NCBI RefSeq assembly: GCF_001747405.1 | Contig: NZ_CP017305.1 | Location: 142,001 to 206,000 of the forward strand | Direction: 5' to 3' | Origin: Chlorobaculum limnaeum | Lineage (GTDB): Bacteria; Bacteroidota; Chlorobiia; Chlorobiales; Chlorobiaceae | Length of the DNA: 64,000 bases | In this document: positions 29,656 to 41,076 of the stretch, piece after piece | How the letters are laid out: the number at the start of each line of letters is the position of its first letter | Numbering within the stretch: position 1 is the first letter of the stretch | Position numbers and translations under genes: made by a program | The notes under the pieces: generated by a model | What the model was told of the DNA's origin: nothing | What the model saw: only the letters and a program-made list of their open reading frames with translations | Database searches by the model: none

Positions 29656-31107
29656 ATGGCCATTCTTTCCATCGACCAGGGCACGACCGGCACCACCTGC
29701 ATGATCTACGACAGAACGGGCGCGGTGCTCGCACGCGCCTACCGCGAGCTGACGCAGCACTATCCGCAGGCGGGGTGGGTGGAACATGATCCCGAGGAGA
29801 TTTGGCGGACGGTGGCGGAGTGCGTCACCGAGGTGCGGAGCTTGTATCCGGGGAAGATCGAGGCGGTCGGAATCACCAACCAGCGCGAGACCACCGTTGT
29901 GTGGGATCGCCGGAGCGGCCAACCGGTGCACCGCGCCATCGTCTGGCAGTGTCGCCGAACCGCTGAGTTGTGCAACCGCTACCGCGCCGAGGAGGAGGCG
30001 ATCCGCGCGAAAACAGGCCTGCCGCTCGATGCCTACTTCAGCGCCACCAAGATTCGCTGGATTCTCGATGCGCATCCGGAGGCCGATTCGTCCCATCTTT
30101 TGTTCGGCACTATCGACACGTGGCTCATCTGGAAACTGACTGGCGGAGACGTTCACGCGACCGATTTGACCAACGCTTCGCGGACGCTACTCTTCGACAT
30201 CCACGAGCGGCGCTGGTCGTCCGACCTGTGCGAGCTGTTCGGCGTGCCGCAGTCGATGCTGCCGGAGGTGCGGCCGTCGATGGGCGGCTTCGGCGTGGTG
30301 CGTGCGATTGCGGCGCTCGATGGCGTGCCGGTGGCGGGCGTGGCGGGCGACCAGCAGGCGGCGCTCTTCGGGCAGTGCTGCTTTGAGTCGGGGTCGGTCA
30401 AGAATACCTATGGCACCGGCTGCTTCATGGTGATGAACACGGGCGACAGGTGCATCAGTTCGGAGCACGGTCTCCTGACGACGCTCGCGCTCGATGGCGC
30501 GGGGCGGAGCTGCTACGCGGTGGAAGGCTCGGTGTTCATCGGCGGCGCGGTGATGCAGTGGCTGCGCGACGGCTTGCAGCTCATCGGCAGCGCCGCCGAA
30601 TCGGAAGCGATCGCCCGCTCGGTGGAGTCCAATGGCGGCGTTTACCTCGTGCCCGCCTTCGTCGGCCTCGGCGCGCCGCACTGGAACATGGAGGCGCGGG
30701 GCGCGATCACCGGCCTGACGCGAGGCTCGTCGCGGGCGCACATCGTCCGCGCGGCGCTCGAATCGATTGCCTGCCAGTCGCACGACGTCTTCCGCGCGAT
30801 GGAGGCCGATACCGGTATCGAGCCGCAGGCGCTCACCGTCGATGGCGGCGCGGTGAGCAACGAGTTTCTGATGCAGTTCCAGGCCGACCTGCTCGGCGTG
30901 CAGGTGCATCGCCCTTGCAACGTCGAATCGACCTCACTCGGAGCGGCCTGCCTCGCGGGCCTCGAAGCCGGAGTGTGGAACTCTGCCGACGAACTGCGGT
31001 CGCTCAACGGCGTCGAGCGGGTCTTCACTCCCGCAATGCCGGAGGGCGAACGGGAGGCGCTGCTGACGGGTTGGCAAAAAGCACTGAGGCAGACGTTGGC
31101 ATCGTAA
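29656..31107 (+). CDS. glpK: Glycerol kinase
   Basis: Phosphorylates glycerol to glycerol 3-phosphate in the cytoplasm. The 483 residues are a little short for the family (about 495-500) but cover both FGGY domains: the ATP site MAILSIDQGTTGTTCM, the substrate segment GITNQRETTVVWDRRSGQPVH, GTIDTWLIWKLTGG, the hinge GDQQAALFGQCCF and the C-terminal VDGGAVSNEFLMQFQADLLG. No transporter or glycerol-3-phosphate dehydrogenase is beside it. It and the small gene after it are bracketed by two direct copies of a MITE-like element, which may mean it arrived as a cassette. Confidence 0.96.
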   Translation: MAILSIDQGTTGTTCMIYDRTGAVLARAYRELTQHYPQAGWVEHDPEEIWRTVAECVTEVRSLYPGKIEAVGITNQRETTVVWDRRSGQPVHRAIVWQCRRTAELCNRYRAEEEAIRAKTGLPLDAYFSATKIRWILDAHPEADSSHLLFGTIDTWLIWKLTGGDVHATDLTNASRTLLFDIHERRWSSDLCELFGVPQSMLPEVRPSMGGFGVVRAIAALDGVPVAGVAGDQQAALFGQCCFESGSVKNTYGTGCFMVMNTGDRCISSEHGLLTTLALDGAGRSCYAVEGSVFIGGAVMQWLRDGLQLIGSAAESEAIARSVESNGGVYLVPAFVGLGAPHWNMEARGAITGLTRGSSRAHIVRAALESIACQSHDVFRAMEADTGIEPQALTVDGGAVSNEFLMQFQADLLGVQVHRPCNVESTSLGAACLAGLEAGVWNSADELRSLNGVERVFTPAMPEGEREALLTGWQKALRQTLAS

Positions 31108-31125
31108 ACCATTCAATCAAAAAAG

Positions 31126-31338
31126 ATGACACACAACGACCATTCCACCGAAAGCGCGCCGAAAACCGTCGTTTGCCCCATGTGCGGCGAGCAATTCACC
31201 TGCGGCATGTCCACCTCATGCTGGTGCGCCACTCGCGTGGTGCCCGATTCGGTGCGCCGCTACCTCGCCGAACGCTACGAAACTTGCGTATGCAGCACCT
31301 GCCTCGACCGGCTGATCGCCGAGGCGAAGGGGGAGTGA
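31126..31338 (+). CDS. Small Cys-rich CWC-family protein
   Basis: A 70-residue protein of the Cys_rich_CWC type. The zinc-ribbon-like pattern is VCPMCGEQFTCG, then TSCWCATR, then CVCSTCLDRL, nine cysteines in all, so metal binding is likely. It starts 19 bp after the glpK stop and is probably co-transcribed. The function is unknown. The stop is followed by the second MITE-like element. Confidence 0.8.
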   Translation: MTHNDHSTESAPKTVVCPMCGEQFTCGMSTSCWCATRVVPDSVRRYLAERYETCVCSTCLDRLIAEAKGE

Positions 31339-31381
31339 AGGTAAGGGGGAAAAGACAGCAAGGACTCAAAGGACTTAAAGG

Positions 31382-31521
31382 TTATTACTCCGGCGACAAT
31401 AAATCGCAAAAGCACCCCCACGAAGAGATTGGGCTAAAGCCCGGATTTATTTTGCGTTATCCGCATACCCCGGACTGAAGTCCGGGGCTATTTTGAAGAG
31501 TTTTAATCGCCGGAGTAATAA
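31382..31521 (+). repeat. MITE-like 140-bp element, copy 2
   Basis: 140 bp with perfect 15-bp terminal inverted repeats, TTATTACTCCGGCGA at 31382-31396 and its complement at 31507-31521. Internal palindromes GGGCTAAAGCCC and CCCCGGACTGAAGTCCGGGG are shared with copy 1 in the same orientation. I see no clear target duplication. The better-preserved ends suggest this copy is younger. Confidence 0.9.
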
Positions 31522-31590
31522 GAAGAAAAAATGCGTTTTTGGCCTCTTCGTCCTTGCTGCCCCTGACGTCCTTAAAGTTCTTGATTGACT

Positions 31591-32421
31591 TCACCCTTTT
31601 CCCGACTCCACCACCATGCCCGCATATCCCGGCTCTACCGGAAATGGCAACTTTTCGCGGAACCGCTTGGCGGCCTCTTGGCCGGTGCAGTGGCAGGGGA
31701 TGAGCCGCTGGATGTCGCGCTTTTCGAGCGCTTCGATGGTGCGTTCGAGGCGCTCCGGGCTTGCCGCCGAGAGGTGGAGACCGCCGATGAGCCGCGCGAT
31801 TGGCTTCGGGCCGGTAAGGCTTTCGATGTAGTCGAGCGTGTTGACGATGCCGGAGTGGCAGCATCCGGCCAGCACGGTCAGCCCCTCCGGCTCCTCGATC
31901 CAGAGCGACAGGTCGTCCTGGATCGGGTCGGGCCGCTGGCCTTCCGGGTCGAAAAAGAACGGGCCGCCGGTGTCCTCGAAAGCGGTGTTCCGGGGAACCG
32001 GGCCGGTCAGAAAGACGCCGCCGGTGAGTTGGAGCGGCTCGTTGACCCACCGCACCCGCTCCGGCGGGAGTTCGTCAATCGCCCGTTTCGCGGATTCGGG
32101 CATGTCGATGGGTTTGGGCTGGCCGTTGCGGATGCTGTAGCGCTTGACGAGCGCCGACGGGTGGAGGTAAAGCGTTGCCGGGTCTGCGATCCGGAGCAGG
32201 TCGGCGAGGTTGCCGGTGTGGTCGTAGTGGCCGTGGCTGAGCACGATCATGTCGATGCCCGCCATGTCGATGCCGAGCGCGCGGCAGTTGGCGTCGAGCG
32301 CCGTGAGCTGGCCGGTGTCGAAGAGAATCCGCTTGCCGCCGGTTTCGATCAGAGCCGCGAAACCGTGTTCGCAGGCAAGCCCAGGCGCGGCGTGGTTGTC
32401 GGTGAGAATGGTGAGTTTCAT
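31591..32421 (-). CDS. MBL-fold metallo-hydrolase
   Basis: A 276-residue metallo-beta-lactamase-fold protein (MKLTILTDNHAAPGLACEHGF). The zinc-binding HxHxDH motif is SHGHYDHTGN (about residues 62-71), with further ligands in GCCHSGIVN (near 187) and a late PCHCTGQEA. It resembles the group annotated as 7,8-dihydropterin-6-methyl-4-(ribofuranosyl)aminobenzene-phosphate synthase-like, but that label is loose, so the substrate is unsettled. Length is normal. Divergent from the cytochrome gene. Confidence 0.88.
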   Translation of the reverse strand: MKLTILTDNHAAPGLACEHGFAALIETGGKRILFDTGQLTALDANCRALGIDMAGIDMIVLSHGHYDHTGNLADLLRIADPATLYLHPSALVKRYSIRNGQPKPIDMPESAKRAIDELPPERVRWVNEPLQLTGGVFLTGPVPRNTAFEDTGGPFFFDPEGQRPDPIQDDLSLWIEEPEGLTVLAGCCHSGIVNTLDYIESLTGPKPIARLIGGLHLSAASPERLERTIEALEKRDIQRLIPCHCTGQEAAKRFREKLPFPVEPGYAGMVVESGKG

Positions 32422-32601
32422 GGTTCAGATGTCGATGCAATGTTTTGCGGCGTTCAGCCGTTCAGTGACAAGGTAACGTTCTTTTCGGAGAACAATTCTG
32501 AGGGCGAGCCGCTTCTTTCTTCCCTATATTTCGAGAGTTGTCTTGCCGTTCTGAAAAGAGTCGGTTTTCCCGGAAACGATAATCGACAAGGAGGATTCGA
32601 T

Positions 32602-32916
32602 ATGATGAAGTCAGCGAAAGCGGCGATGCTGGCCGCAGCGATGATCGCGATGGGCGCGAGCGCTCACGCGGCGCAAACGCCATCCGTGGCGCTTGGCGAG
32701 AAGCTGTTCAACGATCCGAAGCTTGGCGGCGCAGCCGGAACCAAGAGCTGCGCCAGTTGCCATCAGGACGGAGCGGGGATCGAATTTTCCTACAAGAAGC
32801 CCAATCTTCCCCAGATCATCAACATGTGCATCACTCGCGGCCTGAACGGCACTCCGCTGCCGCTGGAGTCGGTCGAGATGAAGTCTCTGATTCTGTACCA
32901 TCAGTCGTTCAGGTAA
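32602..32916 (+). CDS. Small exported c-type cytochrome
   Basis: A 104-residue class I-like cytochrome. I chose the ATG at 32602, well placed after AAGGAGG. A signal peptide (MMKSAKAAMLAAAMIAMGASAHA) is cut near residue 23, leaving a mature protein of about 80 residues. The heme site is CASCH (about 50-54). The distal methionine could be the Met in INMCI or the one in VEMKSL, which the sequence does not decide. It is probably periplasmic. Small cytochromes of this kind in green sulfur bacteria serve sulfide or thiosulfate electron transfer; this one's role is not shown. Confidence 0.88.
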   Translation: MMKSAKAAMLAAAMIAMGASAHAAQTPSVALGEKLFNDPKLGGAAGTKSCASCHQDGAGIEFSYKKPNLPQIINMCITRGLNGTPLPLESVEMKSLILYHQSFR

Positions 32917-32947
32917 GCGGCAGATTTTTCCATTTTAACCTATCACT

Positions 32948-33778
32948 GTGAAAAAAATATCGATTCTCGGTTGCGGGTGGCTCGGATTGCCGCTCGGGCG
33001 TTTTCTCTGTGGCGAGGGCTTTGCCGTCAAAGGCTCCACGACGAGCGACGCGAAGCTCACCAGGCTGAAAGAGGCCGGTATCGAGCCGTTCAAAATCGTC
33101 GTCGGCGAAGCGCTCGAAGGCGACATCGCCTCCTTCCTCGACAGCGACATTCTCATGCTGGATATTCCGCCGGGACGTGGCGATACGGTGGTCGAGCATC
33201 ATGTCGGCCAGATTTCGCTCCTGATCGACGCCCTCGCCGATTCGCCGGTGAGGTATGTGCTTTTCGTCAGCTCGACCTCGGTCTATCCCGCAGCCGGGCG
33301 TGAGGTGGTCGAACATGACGCCGAGGATCCCGAGGCTGCTGACTCGCTTGCGGGACGAGCCTTGCTCTACGCCGAGGAGATGCTGCGTTCGGAGTCCTCG
33401 TTCAGCACCACCGTGGTGCGTTTCGGCGGGCTGATCGGTCCCGGACGCAATCCGGCGGAGTTCATCCAGCGCATGACGGAGATCGCCAATCCCGCCCAGC
33501 CGGTGAACTTCATCCATCTCGACGACTGTATCGGCATCATTGCATCGATCATCCGGCAGGGTGAATGGGACGAAGTGTTCAACGCCTGCGCGCCGCTCCA
33601 TCCGACGCGCAGCGAGGTCTATGCCGCCGCCGCCGAGAGTCATGGCCTCGCTGCGCTGCCGGAAGAGCAGTGCAGCAGCACTCACTTCAAGATTGTCAAC
33701 AGCGGCAAGCTCGTCACGAAACTGGGTTACAAATTTCTCCACCCTGATCCGCTCGCCATGGCAAGGGGGAGCAATTGA
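32948..33778 (+). CDS. NAD(P)-dependent epimerase/SDR-family protein (YeeZ-like)
   Basis: A 276-residue Rossmann-fold protein with a GTG start at 32948. It has an early GCGWLGLPLG dinucleotide-binding motif, the SSTSVYP segment of extended SDR proteins, RFGGLIGPGRNP and FIHLDDCIGII. It lacks the usual YxxxK pair in clear form (ALLYAEEML). It may modify nucleotide sugars or be a non-enzymatic relative; the substrate is unknown. It lies 31 bp after the cytochrome gene on the same strand. Confidence 0.85.
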   Translation: MKKISILGCGWLGLPLGRFLCGEGFAVKGSTTSDAKLTRLKEAGIEPFKIVVGEALEGDIASFLDSDILMLDIPPGRGDTVVEHHVGQISLLIDALADSPVRYVLFVSSTSVYPAAGREVVEHDAEDPEAADSLAGRALLYAEEMLRSESSFSTTVVRFGGLIGPGRNPAEFIQRMTEIANPAQPVNFIHLDDCIGIIASIIRQGEWDEVFNACAPLHPTRSEVYAAAAESHGLAALPEEQCSSTHFKIVNSGKLVTKLGYKFLHPDPLAMARGSN

Positions 33779-33803
33779 TAGTGGATAATTGAGGATTGTA
33801 ATC

Positions 33804-33829
33804 GTAGGGGCAAGCCCTTGCGGCTGCCC
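33804..33829 (-). repeat. REP-like palindromic repeat, copy 3 (inverted)
   Basis: Read on the minus strand this matches the repeats at 23925 and 24047 in outline (GGGCAGCCGCAAGGGCTTGC and a CCTAC end). It lies between the SDR gene and a convergent unknown gene. Confidence 0.6.
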
Positions 33830-33862
33830 TGTAGCGGCTCGATCGTTGCCGGAGTGCCGGGG

Positions 33863-34333
33863 CTACAGGATGAATTCGAGATCGTAGCCTTTTTCGGCTG
33901 CGGTGGCGGCGAAATCGCGGAGGTTTTGTAAGAAATCGAGCGTCCTGGCAGGTTCGATTTCGCGCCAGTAAGCGATGCGTTCGGGGTCGTCCTGCCAGCC
34001 GATCATGATGCGTTCGGGGCTTTTTCCGGCGATCTTTTCGATGCTTTGGTCGATGATTCCAATCATCGCCCCGATGCTGGCCGATGCGAGGAACGCCTCG
34101 TCCCAACTGTCGAGCCCGTTCTTCGATTCGGAGATGAATGGCAGCGCGTTGAGCGCTTCGATCACGTCGTAGTGGAACAGGGCGGCATAATCGTGCGCAT
34201 CGATTGCCATCGAATCGTAAGTTTTGTACTCGCTGTCCGAAAGCCTGACGGCGCCGATCTGTCCGGCGCGGTAGATCGGCAGATCGAGGTGCAGGGAGTT
34301 CTGGTCGTCGATGAGGATGTGTCGAACGGTCAT
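33863..34333 (-). CDS. Conserved-looking protein of unknown function
   Basis: I do not recognise this 156-residue protein (MTVRHILIDDQNSLHLDLPIY). I placed the start at the ATG 34333, since the 43 in-frame residues upstream look non-coding and AT-rich. It is acidic, without signal peptide or membrane segments, with a helical centre (DYAALFHYDVIEALNALPF) and a late LDFLQNLRDFAATAAEKG helix. It could be a cytoplasmic partner or sensor. It is divergent from clpC. Confidence 0.7.
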   Translation of the reverse strand: MTVRHILIDDQNSLHLDLPIYRAGQIGAVRLSDSEYKTYDSMAIDAHDYAALFHYDVIEALNALPFISESKNGLDSWDEAFLASASIGAMIGIIDQSIEKIAGKSPERIMIGWQDDPERIAYWREIEPARTLDFLQNLRDFAATAAEKGYDLEFIL

Positions 34334-34527
34334 GGGGTTTGGGTGGGCTGAAACGTTTAATTTATCGACGCTGTTTTTGCTGAATGAATTGATTTGAAAT
34401 GGCGTCTTACTTATAATAATTATTTTAGTTGTTGCAGTGAAGTGGTTGCCTGGAAATGACACGAGTCAGTGAAGATAGGCAATGCATCTCAAGGAGCTTC
34501 CCGTCAATTTTACCGATACAGGATATA

Positions 34528-37086
<2,559 letters not shown>

Positions 37087-37121
37087 GCGGTACCATTCTC
37101 TCGTCAGTACCGGTATTTTCT

Positions 37122-37158
37122 TCAGTGCTCCAGCTCCCAGCCGGGGCACTGAGCTTTT
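37122..37158 (+). terminator. Putative terminator after clpC
   Basis: TCAGTGC (37122-37128) pairs with GCACTGA (37146-37152), and the stem extends by about three more pairs inward; GCTTTT follows. The T-run is short, so it is only a fair candidate. Confidence 0.5.
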
Positions 37159-37236
37159 AAGCCGTGATCGCTGAGCGGGTTGCAGCCTTTTCGGCATCCA
37201 TCGGTCAACCCGGACAAATGATACAAGGAGGATACG

Positions 37237-37662
37237 ATGATTACCATGAAAAGCGTTGGATTACCCCTGATCCTGGCCGCCGCGATGCTCCATGCACCCT
37301 CGACATCGCAGGCCGCTGATCCGAAAGACAAAGACAGCCAGCCACAACAACAGCAGGAGTATCCCGACGGCATGGCTCCATACGGCGGCCCGATGCGTGG
37401 TTCCGGAATGCCGATGTGGGGCGGCTGCTACGGGCATATGCGCGAGCCCGACATGGTCTACGGCTACGAACTCATGACTCCCCAGGAACGGATTGACTAC
37501 ATGGGCCGCTTGCACAATGCCAGAACACTGGATGAGCGCGAGAAGATCCGTATGGAACATTACAGGCTGATGCAGGAACGCGCGAAGAAGCGCGGGGAGA
37601 CTCTTCCTGGCGCGCCCTGTCCCGGCCCGGGTTATTACGGCCCCGGCGGCCGGTGGCGCTGA
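37237..37662 (+). CDS. Exported Met/Gly/Pro-rich small protein
   Basis: A 141-residue secreted protein with an ideal AAGGAGG ribosome-binding site. The signal peptide (MITMKSVGLPLILAAAMLHAPSTSQA) is cut near residue 26. The mature part begins with a Gln/Lys stretch, then a Met/Gly/Pro-rich run (MRGSGMPMWGGCYGHM), then LMTPQERIDYMGRLHNARTL and a basic helix. The LMTPQER...EREKIRMEHY layout recurs in small periplasmic proteins of other bacteria. Methionine-rich runs can bind copper, but binding here is not shown. Confidence 0.8.
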   Translation: MITMKSVGLPLILAAAMLHAPSTSQAADPKDKDSQPQQQQEYPDGMAPYGGPMRGSGMPMWGGCYGHMREPDMVYGYELMTPQERIDYMGRLHNARTLDEREKIRMEHYRLMQERAKKRGETLPGAPCPGPGYYGPGGRWR

Positions 37663-37693
37663 ACTGTACAGGCTTTCCGAAGTTTGAATTATT

Positions 37694-37739
37694 CAGAAGG
37701 CCGCCCCGATTTTGTTTCGGGGCGGCCTTCTGCTTTTTT
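37694..37739. terminator. Strong bidirectional terminator
   Basis: A 16-bp perfect stem (37694-37709 with 37717-37732) around a 7-nt loop, then a T-run at 37734-37739. It sits between two convergent genes and mainly ends the exported-protein transcript. Confidence 0.85.
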
Positions 37740-37802
37740 CCGGTTGTCGAGCGGCCGGAGCGCGACGGGTGAGTTGTGACCGTGTTCGCCGTATCGGCAG
37801 TT

Positions 37803-39176
37803 TTACAGCTTTGGCACCTGCGGGTGGCCTTCAAGCGAGGAGAGTGAGCGTTGCAGCATCTCTTCGGGCAGTGGGAAGTCGCTGATCCTGCCCGACATGT
37901 AGGCATCGTAGCCCTGCAAATCCATCAGGCCGTGGCCCGACCAGTTCATCAAAATCACCTTCTCCTTGCCCTCCTCTTTGGCCTGCTTCGCTTCGCGGAT
38001 GGTCTGCGCGATGGCGTGCGAGGTCTCCGGCGCGGGGATGAACCCTTCGGTGTGGGCGAAGAGCAGCGCCGCTTCGTAGCACTCGGTCTGCGGCAGCGCG
38101 GTGGCCTCGATCAGCCCGATGCGCTTGACGTGGCTCACCAGCGGAGCCATGCCGTGGTAGCGCAGGCCGCCTGCGTGGATCGCCGGAGGGATGAAGCGGT
38201 GGCCGAGGCTGTGCATCGGCAGGAGCGGCGTCATTTTCGCTACGTCGCCCGAGTCGTAAACGTACGGCCCCCTCGTCAGCGTCGGGCAGGCCTCCGGCTC
38301 TGTGGCGATCACCCGCACATCCTTGCCGTGAATCTTGTCGCAGATGAACGGGAAGCTGATTCCCGCAAAGTTCGAGCCGCCGCCTGCGCACCCGATGACG
38401 ATGTCCGGGTAGCGCCCGATTTTGTCGAACTGCTTTTTGGCTTCCAGACCGATGATGGTCTGGTGCAGCATCACGTGGTTCAGTACGCTGCCGAGGGCGT
38501 AGCGGGTATCGTCGCGCTCGACCGCCTGCTCGAGGGCTTCGCTGATGGCGATGGCCAGGCTGCCCGGCGTGTCGGGATCCTCTTCGAGCATCTTGCGCCC
38601 GATGGCCGTCAGTGGACTCGGGCTGGGGATGCACTCCGCGCCCCAGGTCTTCATCATGATCTTGCGGAACGGCTTCTGGTCAAAGCTGATGCGCACCATG
38701 AACACCTTGCACTCGATGCCGATCAGCTTGCAGCTCATTGCCAGTGCGCTGCCCCACTGCCCCGCGCCGGTTTCGGTGGTGAGGTACTTGATGCCGAACT
38801 CTCGGTTGTACCACGCCTGCGCCACCGCCGTGTTGGGCTTGTGGCTGCCGGCGGGCGAGACTCCTTCGTTCTTGTAGTAGATTTTGGCCGGAGTGCCGAG
38901 CGCCGCTTCGAGCCGCCGGGCGCGGTAGAGCGGCGATGGCCGCCAGAGTTTGAGGATGCCGAGAATCTCCTCCGGAATATCGATCCAGCGTTCTGTGCTG
39001 ACCTCCTGTTCGATCAGGTTCATCGGAAACACCTGCGCCAGCGCGTCCGGCCCGATCGGCGTCCCGTCCAGCCCCACCGGCGGCGGCATGGGAGTGGGCA
39101 GGTCAGCCTGAATATTGTACCACTGACGGGGCATTTCATCCTCGCTGAGGAGGATTTTGGTAGGCTCTGTACTCAT
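37803..39176 (-). CDS. TrpB2-type tryptophan synthase beta-like enzyme
   Basis: A PLP enzyme of the TrpB2 group, which joins indole (or a related acceptor) to serine. The 457 residues start [21 protein letters not shown]. The PLP lysine is in AGSHKPNTA, and the phosphate-binding loop is [11 protein letters not shown]. TrpB2 proteins are longer at the N-terminus than the TrpA-dependent TrpB1, as seen here. No trpA is nearby, in line with a stand-alone enzyme. Its start faces the 39.5-kb accessory locus. Confidence 0.92.
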   Translation of the reverse strand: MSTEPTKILLSEDEMPRQWYNIQADLPTPMPPPVGLDGTPIGPDALAQVFPMNLIEQEVSTERWIDIPEEILGILKLWRPSPLYRARRLEAALGTPAKIYYKNEGVSPAGSHKPNTAVAQAWYNREFGIKYLTTETGAGQWGSALAMSCKLIGIECKVFMVRISFDQKPFRKIMMKTWGAECIPSPSPLTAIGRKMLEEDPDTPGSLAIAISEALEQAVERDDTRYALGSVLNHVMLHQTIIGLEAKKQFDKIGRYPDIVIGCAGGGSNFAGISFPFICDKIHGKDVRVIATEPEACPTLTRGPYVYDSGDVAKMTPLLPMHSLGHRFIPPAIHAGGLRYHGMAPLVSHVKRIGLIEATALPQTECYEAALLFAHTEGFIPAPETSHAIAQTIREAKQAKEEGKEKVILMNWSGHGLMDLQGYDAYMSGRISDFPLPEEMLQRSLSSLEGHPQVPKL

Positions 39177-39353
39177 GCGTGTAATGCTTTGAAGTAAGAG
39201 AAAAGAGGGCGTTGGCGGCTCTCATGGCCGGGATGTGTGGTGGCCATTATCAAAGGTAGGTAGAGCGCGGGCGGATTGCAAAGGTTGGGTGTGGGGAATC
39301 GGTGGGAGGGGGAAAAATGGTGGGGGAGGTGACAGCGGGATGATCTGGTATTT

Positions 39354-39381
39354 TTGACGAACTGCGAATGTTGTGTACATT
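39354..39381 (+). promoter_or_regulatory. Putative promoter of the NTPase-like gene, shared with the TIR locus
   Basis: TTGACG (39354-39359), a 16-bp spacer and TACATT (39376-39381). The spacer is nearly the same as at the TIR locus (TGCGAATGTTGT in both), which points to a common origin. Confidence 0.6.
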
Positions 39382-39390
39382 TTGAGAAAG

Positions 39391-39419
39391 CTGCCGTCTG
39401 TGTTTTCTCAGTCCGGCAG
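39391..39419 (+). promoter_or_regulatory. Leader hairpin upstream of the NTPase-like gene
   Basis: CTGCCG (39391-39396) pairs with CGGCAG (39414-39419), with further CTG/CAG pairs inside. It is unlike the 13.1-kb hairpin in sequence but sits in the same place, again next to GATCAG (39417-39422). Confidence 0.5.
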
Positions 39420-39474
39420 ATCAGCCGAAACATTGTAGGTACGAAAAAGACCATCATCATGGAGAAATCACCCA

Positions 39475-41028
39475 ATGAGTTCCAATGATAAAAAACTGAC
39501 AGCCCTTCGCCAGAAGATCACCGAAAGCCTACGCATACAACGCGACAGTTCAGAGGCAGTCCCTTACATTGATGCTGCCAACATTCTTGCTGATGTTTGC
39601 GCTCGACAAAACCACGCGATTTTTGCAAGACGCGGATGTGATAAGACGCTACTTCTACATCACTCAGGTCGGTTGCTTGATAAATCGATCCGAACCGTTT
39701 ACCTAAATTGCGAAGATTTTAAAAGACACTCGTTTCCTAACGTACTCATTGAAATTCTTGATGCTCTTTTCCGTGAACTCGAACGGCATCTTACTGGTTG
39801 GTTTGGAAAAAAGAAGCGGTCACGTGAACTTATAAAACAGATCCGCGCAGAACTTTTAAAGCTCAAAAGTTCTGCTGATTCACTTGAAGAATCTGTTCGA
39901 AATATAACAAGCGCAGAACAAAGCACGTCTGCCGAGGCAGCGCTTGGCGTAACCATCAATGATGTGTCTGCGAAGATCGGAGATTCTATCGGAGCCAAGT
40001 CAAAGACTGAGACCGAGCGTAGCTTTAAGGTTCGTAGCGATAAATTACGAGAGTTGGACATGTGGTTGCCGCGCTTAAAGGAGCAAGTGCGTGAGTTTTT
40101 CGAGGTATCCAATTCTGTTAAAGCTGTATTTCTTCAGATAGACGACTTCTATCACCTAAAGAAGACCGATCAGCCCTTTGTCATTGACTACATCCATCGT
40201 CTCTGCAAAGACGTCCCGCTTTACTTCAAGATTGCAACACTACGACATGCTTCGTCGCTATACATCGACCGTGACGGACAACCCTTTGGTGCCCAGGAAC
40301 GACATGATTATCAGCCTATCAATATTGACTACACATTTGCAGATTTTGTGCGAACACGCGATCAGAATCGGCGAATATTTCACGAGTTCGGAAAGTTGGT
40401 AGGACTGAGATCGGATGATATTGACGGCCTTTTTAAGGGTGAAGGCTTTGACCGGTTAGTCATGGCCGGAGGTGGTGTTCCGCGCGACACACTTTCGTTA
40501 TTCCTTGAGGTTCTCAGCTCAGTTCAATCAAACGGCGGAGACAAAATCGGAAAAGATGACGTGCGAGTAATGAGTCGATCGAATTTTGAGCGCCGTATAG
40601 AAGAGTTGAAACATGACTCAGAAGGCGGAGAACAAGATGTTCTGATGCGCGGAATTCATGTTTTTCGCACCTTTTGCCTATCGAAGAAGTCCAACGCCTT
40701 CGTTATTGCAGAGCAGGCTCTTCAACAGCGTGATGAATTTCGTGATCTAGTAAACCGCCTTCTTGACTATCGAATTATTCACAACGCTGGTGCTGCAATA
40801 ACCCACAAGTCAAAAACGGGAACGTATCAGGCTTTTTCTATTGATATAGGATGCTACGCGAATTTTCGGAAGCTTGATGGTCGTTTCGTTGAGATTGATC
40901 TTTCAGAAAAAGATGCAAAAGAAAGATTGCGTTCAGCGCCAGTGTTCGATTCCTCCGATTTTGAAACGTTGTTTGGGTCTACACCGAAAGACATTGAGTT
41001 GGCGTTGATGAATGAAGTTGTTACCTAA
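39475..41028 (+). CDS. NTPase-like protein of unknown function (degenerate P-loop)
   Basis: A 517-residue cytoplasmic protein that I cannot place in a named family. GGAGA upstream supports the ATG at 39475. A P-loop-like motif, ARRGCDKT (51-58), has Asp where the family has the last Gly before the Lys. A Walker B-like segment is AVFLQIDD (217-224). Between them is a charged, coiled-coil-like stretch (about 110-205). The layout recalls ORC/Cdc6- or STAND-like ATPases. Codon use is AT-richer than the neighbours. It is followed by a toxin-antitoxin pair and shares its upstream region with the TIR gene, which hints at a defence role. Confidence 0.75.
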   Translation: MSSNDKKLTALRQKITESLRIQRDSSEAVPYIDAANILADVCARQNHAIFARRGCDKTLLLHHSGRLLDKSIRTVYLNCEDFKRHSFPNVLIEILDALFRELERHLTGWFGKKKRSRELIKQIRAELLKLKSSADSLEESVRNITSAEQSTSAEAALGVTINDVSAKIGDSIGAKSKTETERSFKVRSDKLRELDMWLPRLKEQVREFFEVSNSVKAVFLQIDDFYHLKKTDQPFVIDYIHRLCKDVPLYFKIATLRHASSLYIDRDGQPFGAQERHDYQPINIDYTFADFVRTRDQNRRIFHEFGKLVGLRSDDIDGLFKGEGFDRLVMAGGGVPRDTLSLFLEVLSSVQSNGGDKIGKDDVRVMSRSNFERRIEELKHDSEGGEQDVLMRGIHVFRTFCLSKKSNAFVIAEQALQQRDEFRDLVNRLLDYRIIHNAGAAITHKSKTGTYQAFSIDIGCYANFRKLDGRFVEIDLSEKDAKERLRSAPVFDSSDFETLFGSTPKDIELALMNEVVT

Positions 41029-41076
41029 CCTCATCATTCACACGAACTGATGCCAAACGTTAAATGTAAATGCTAT

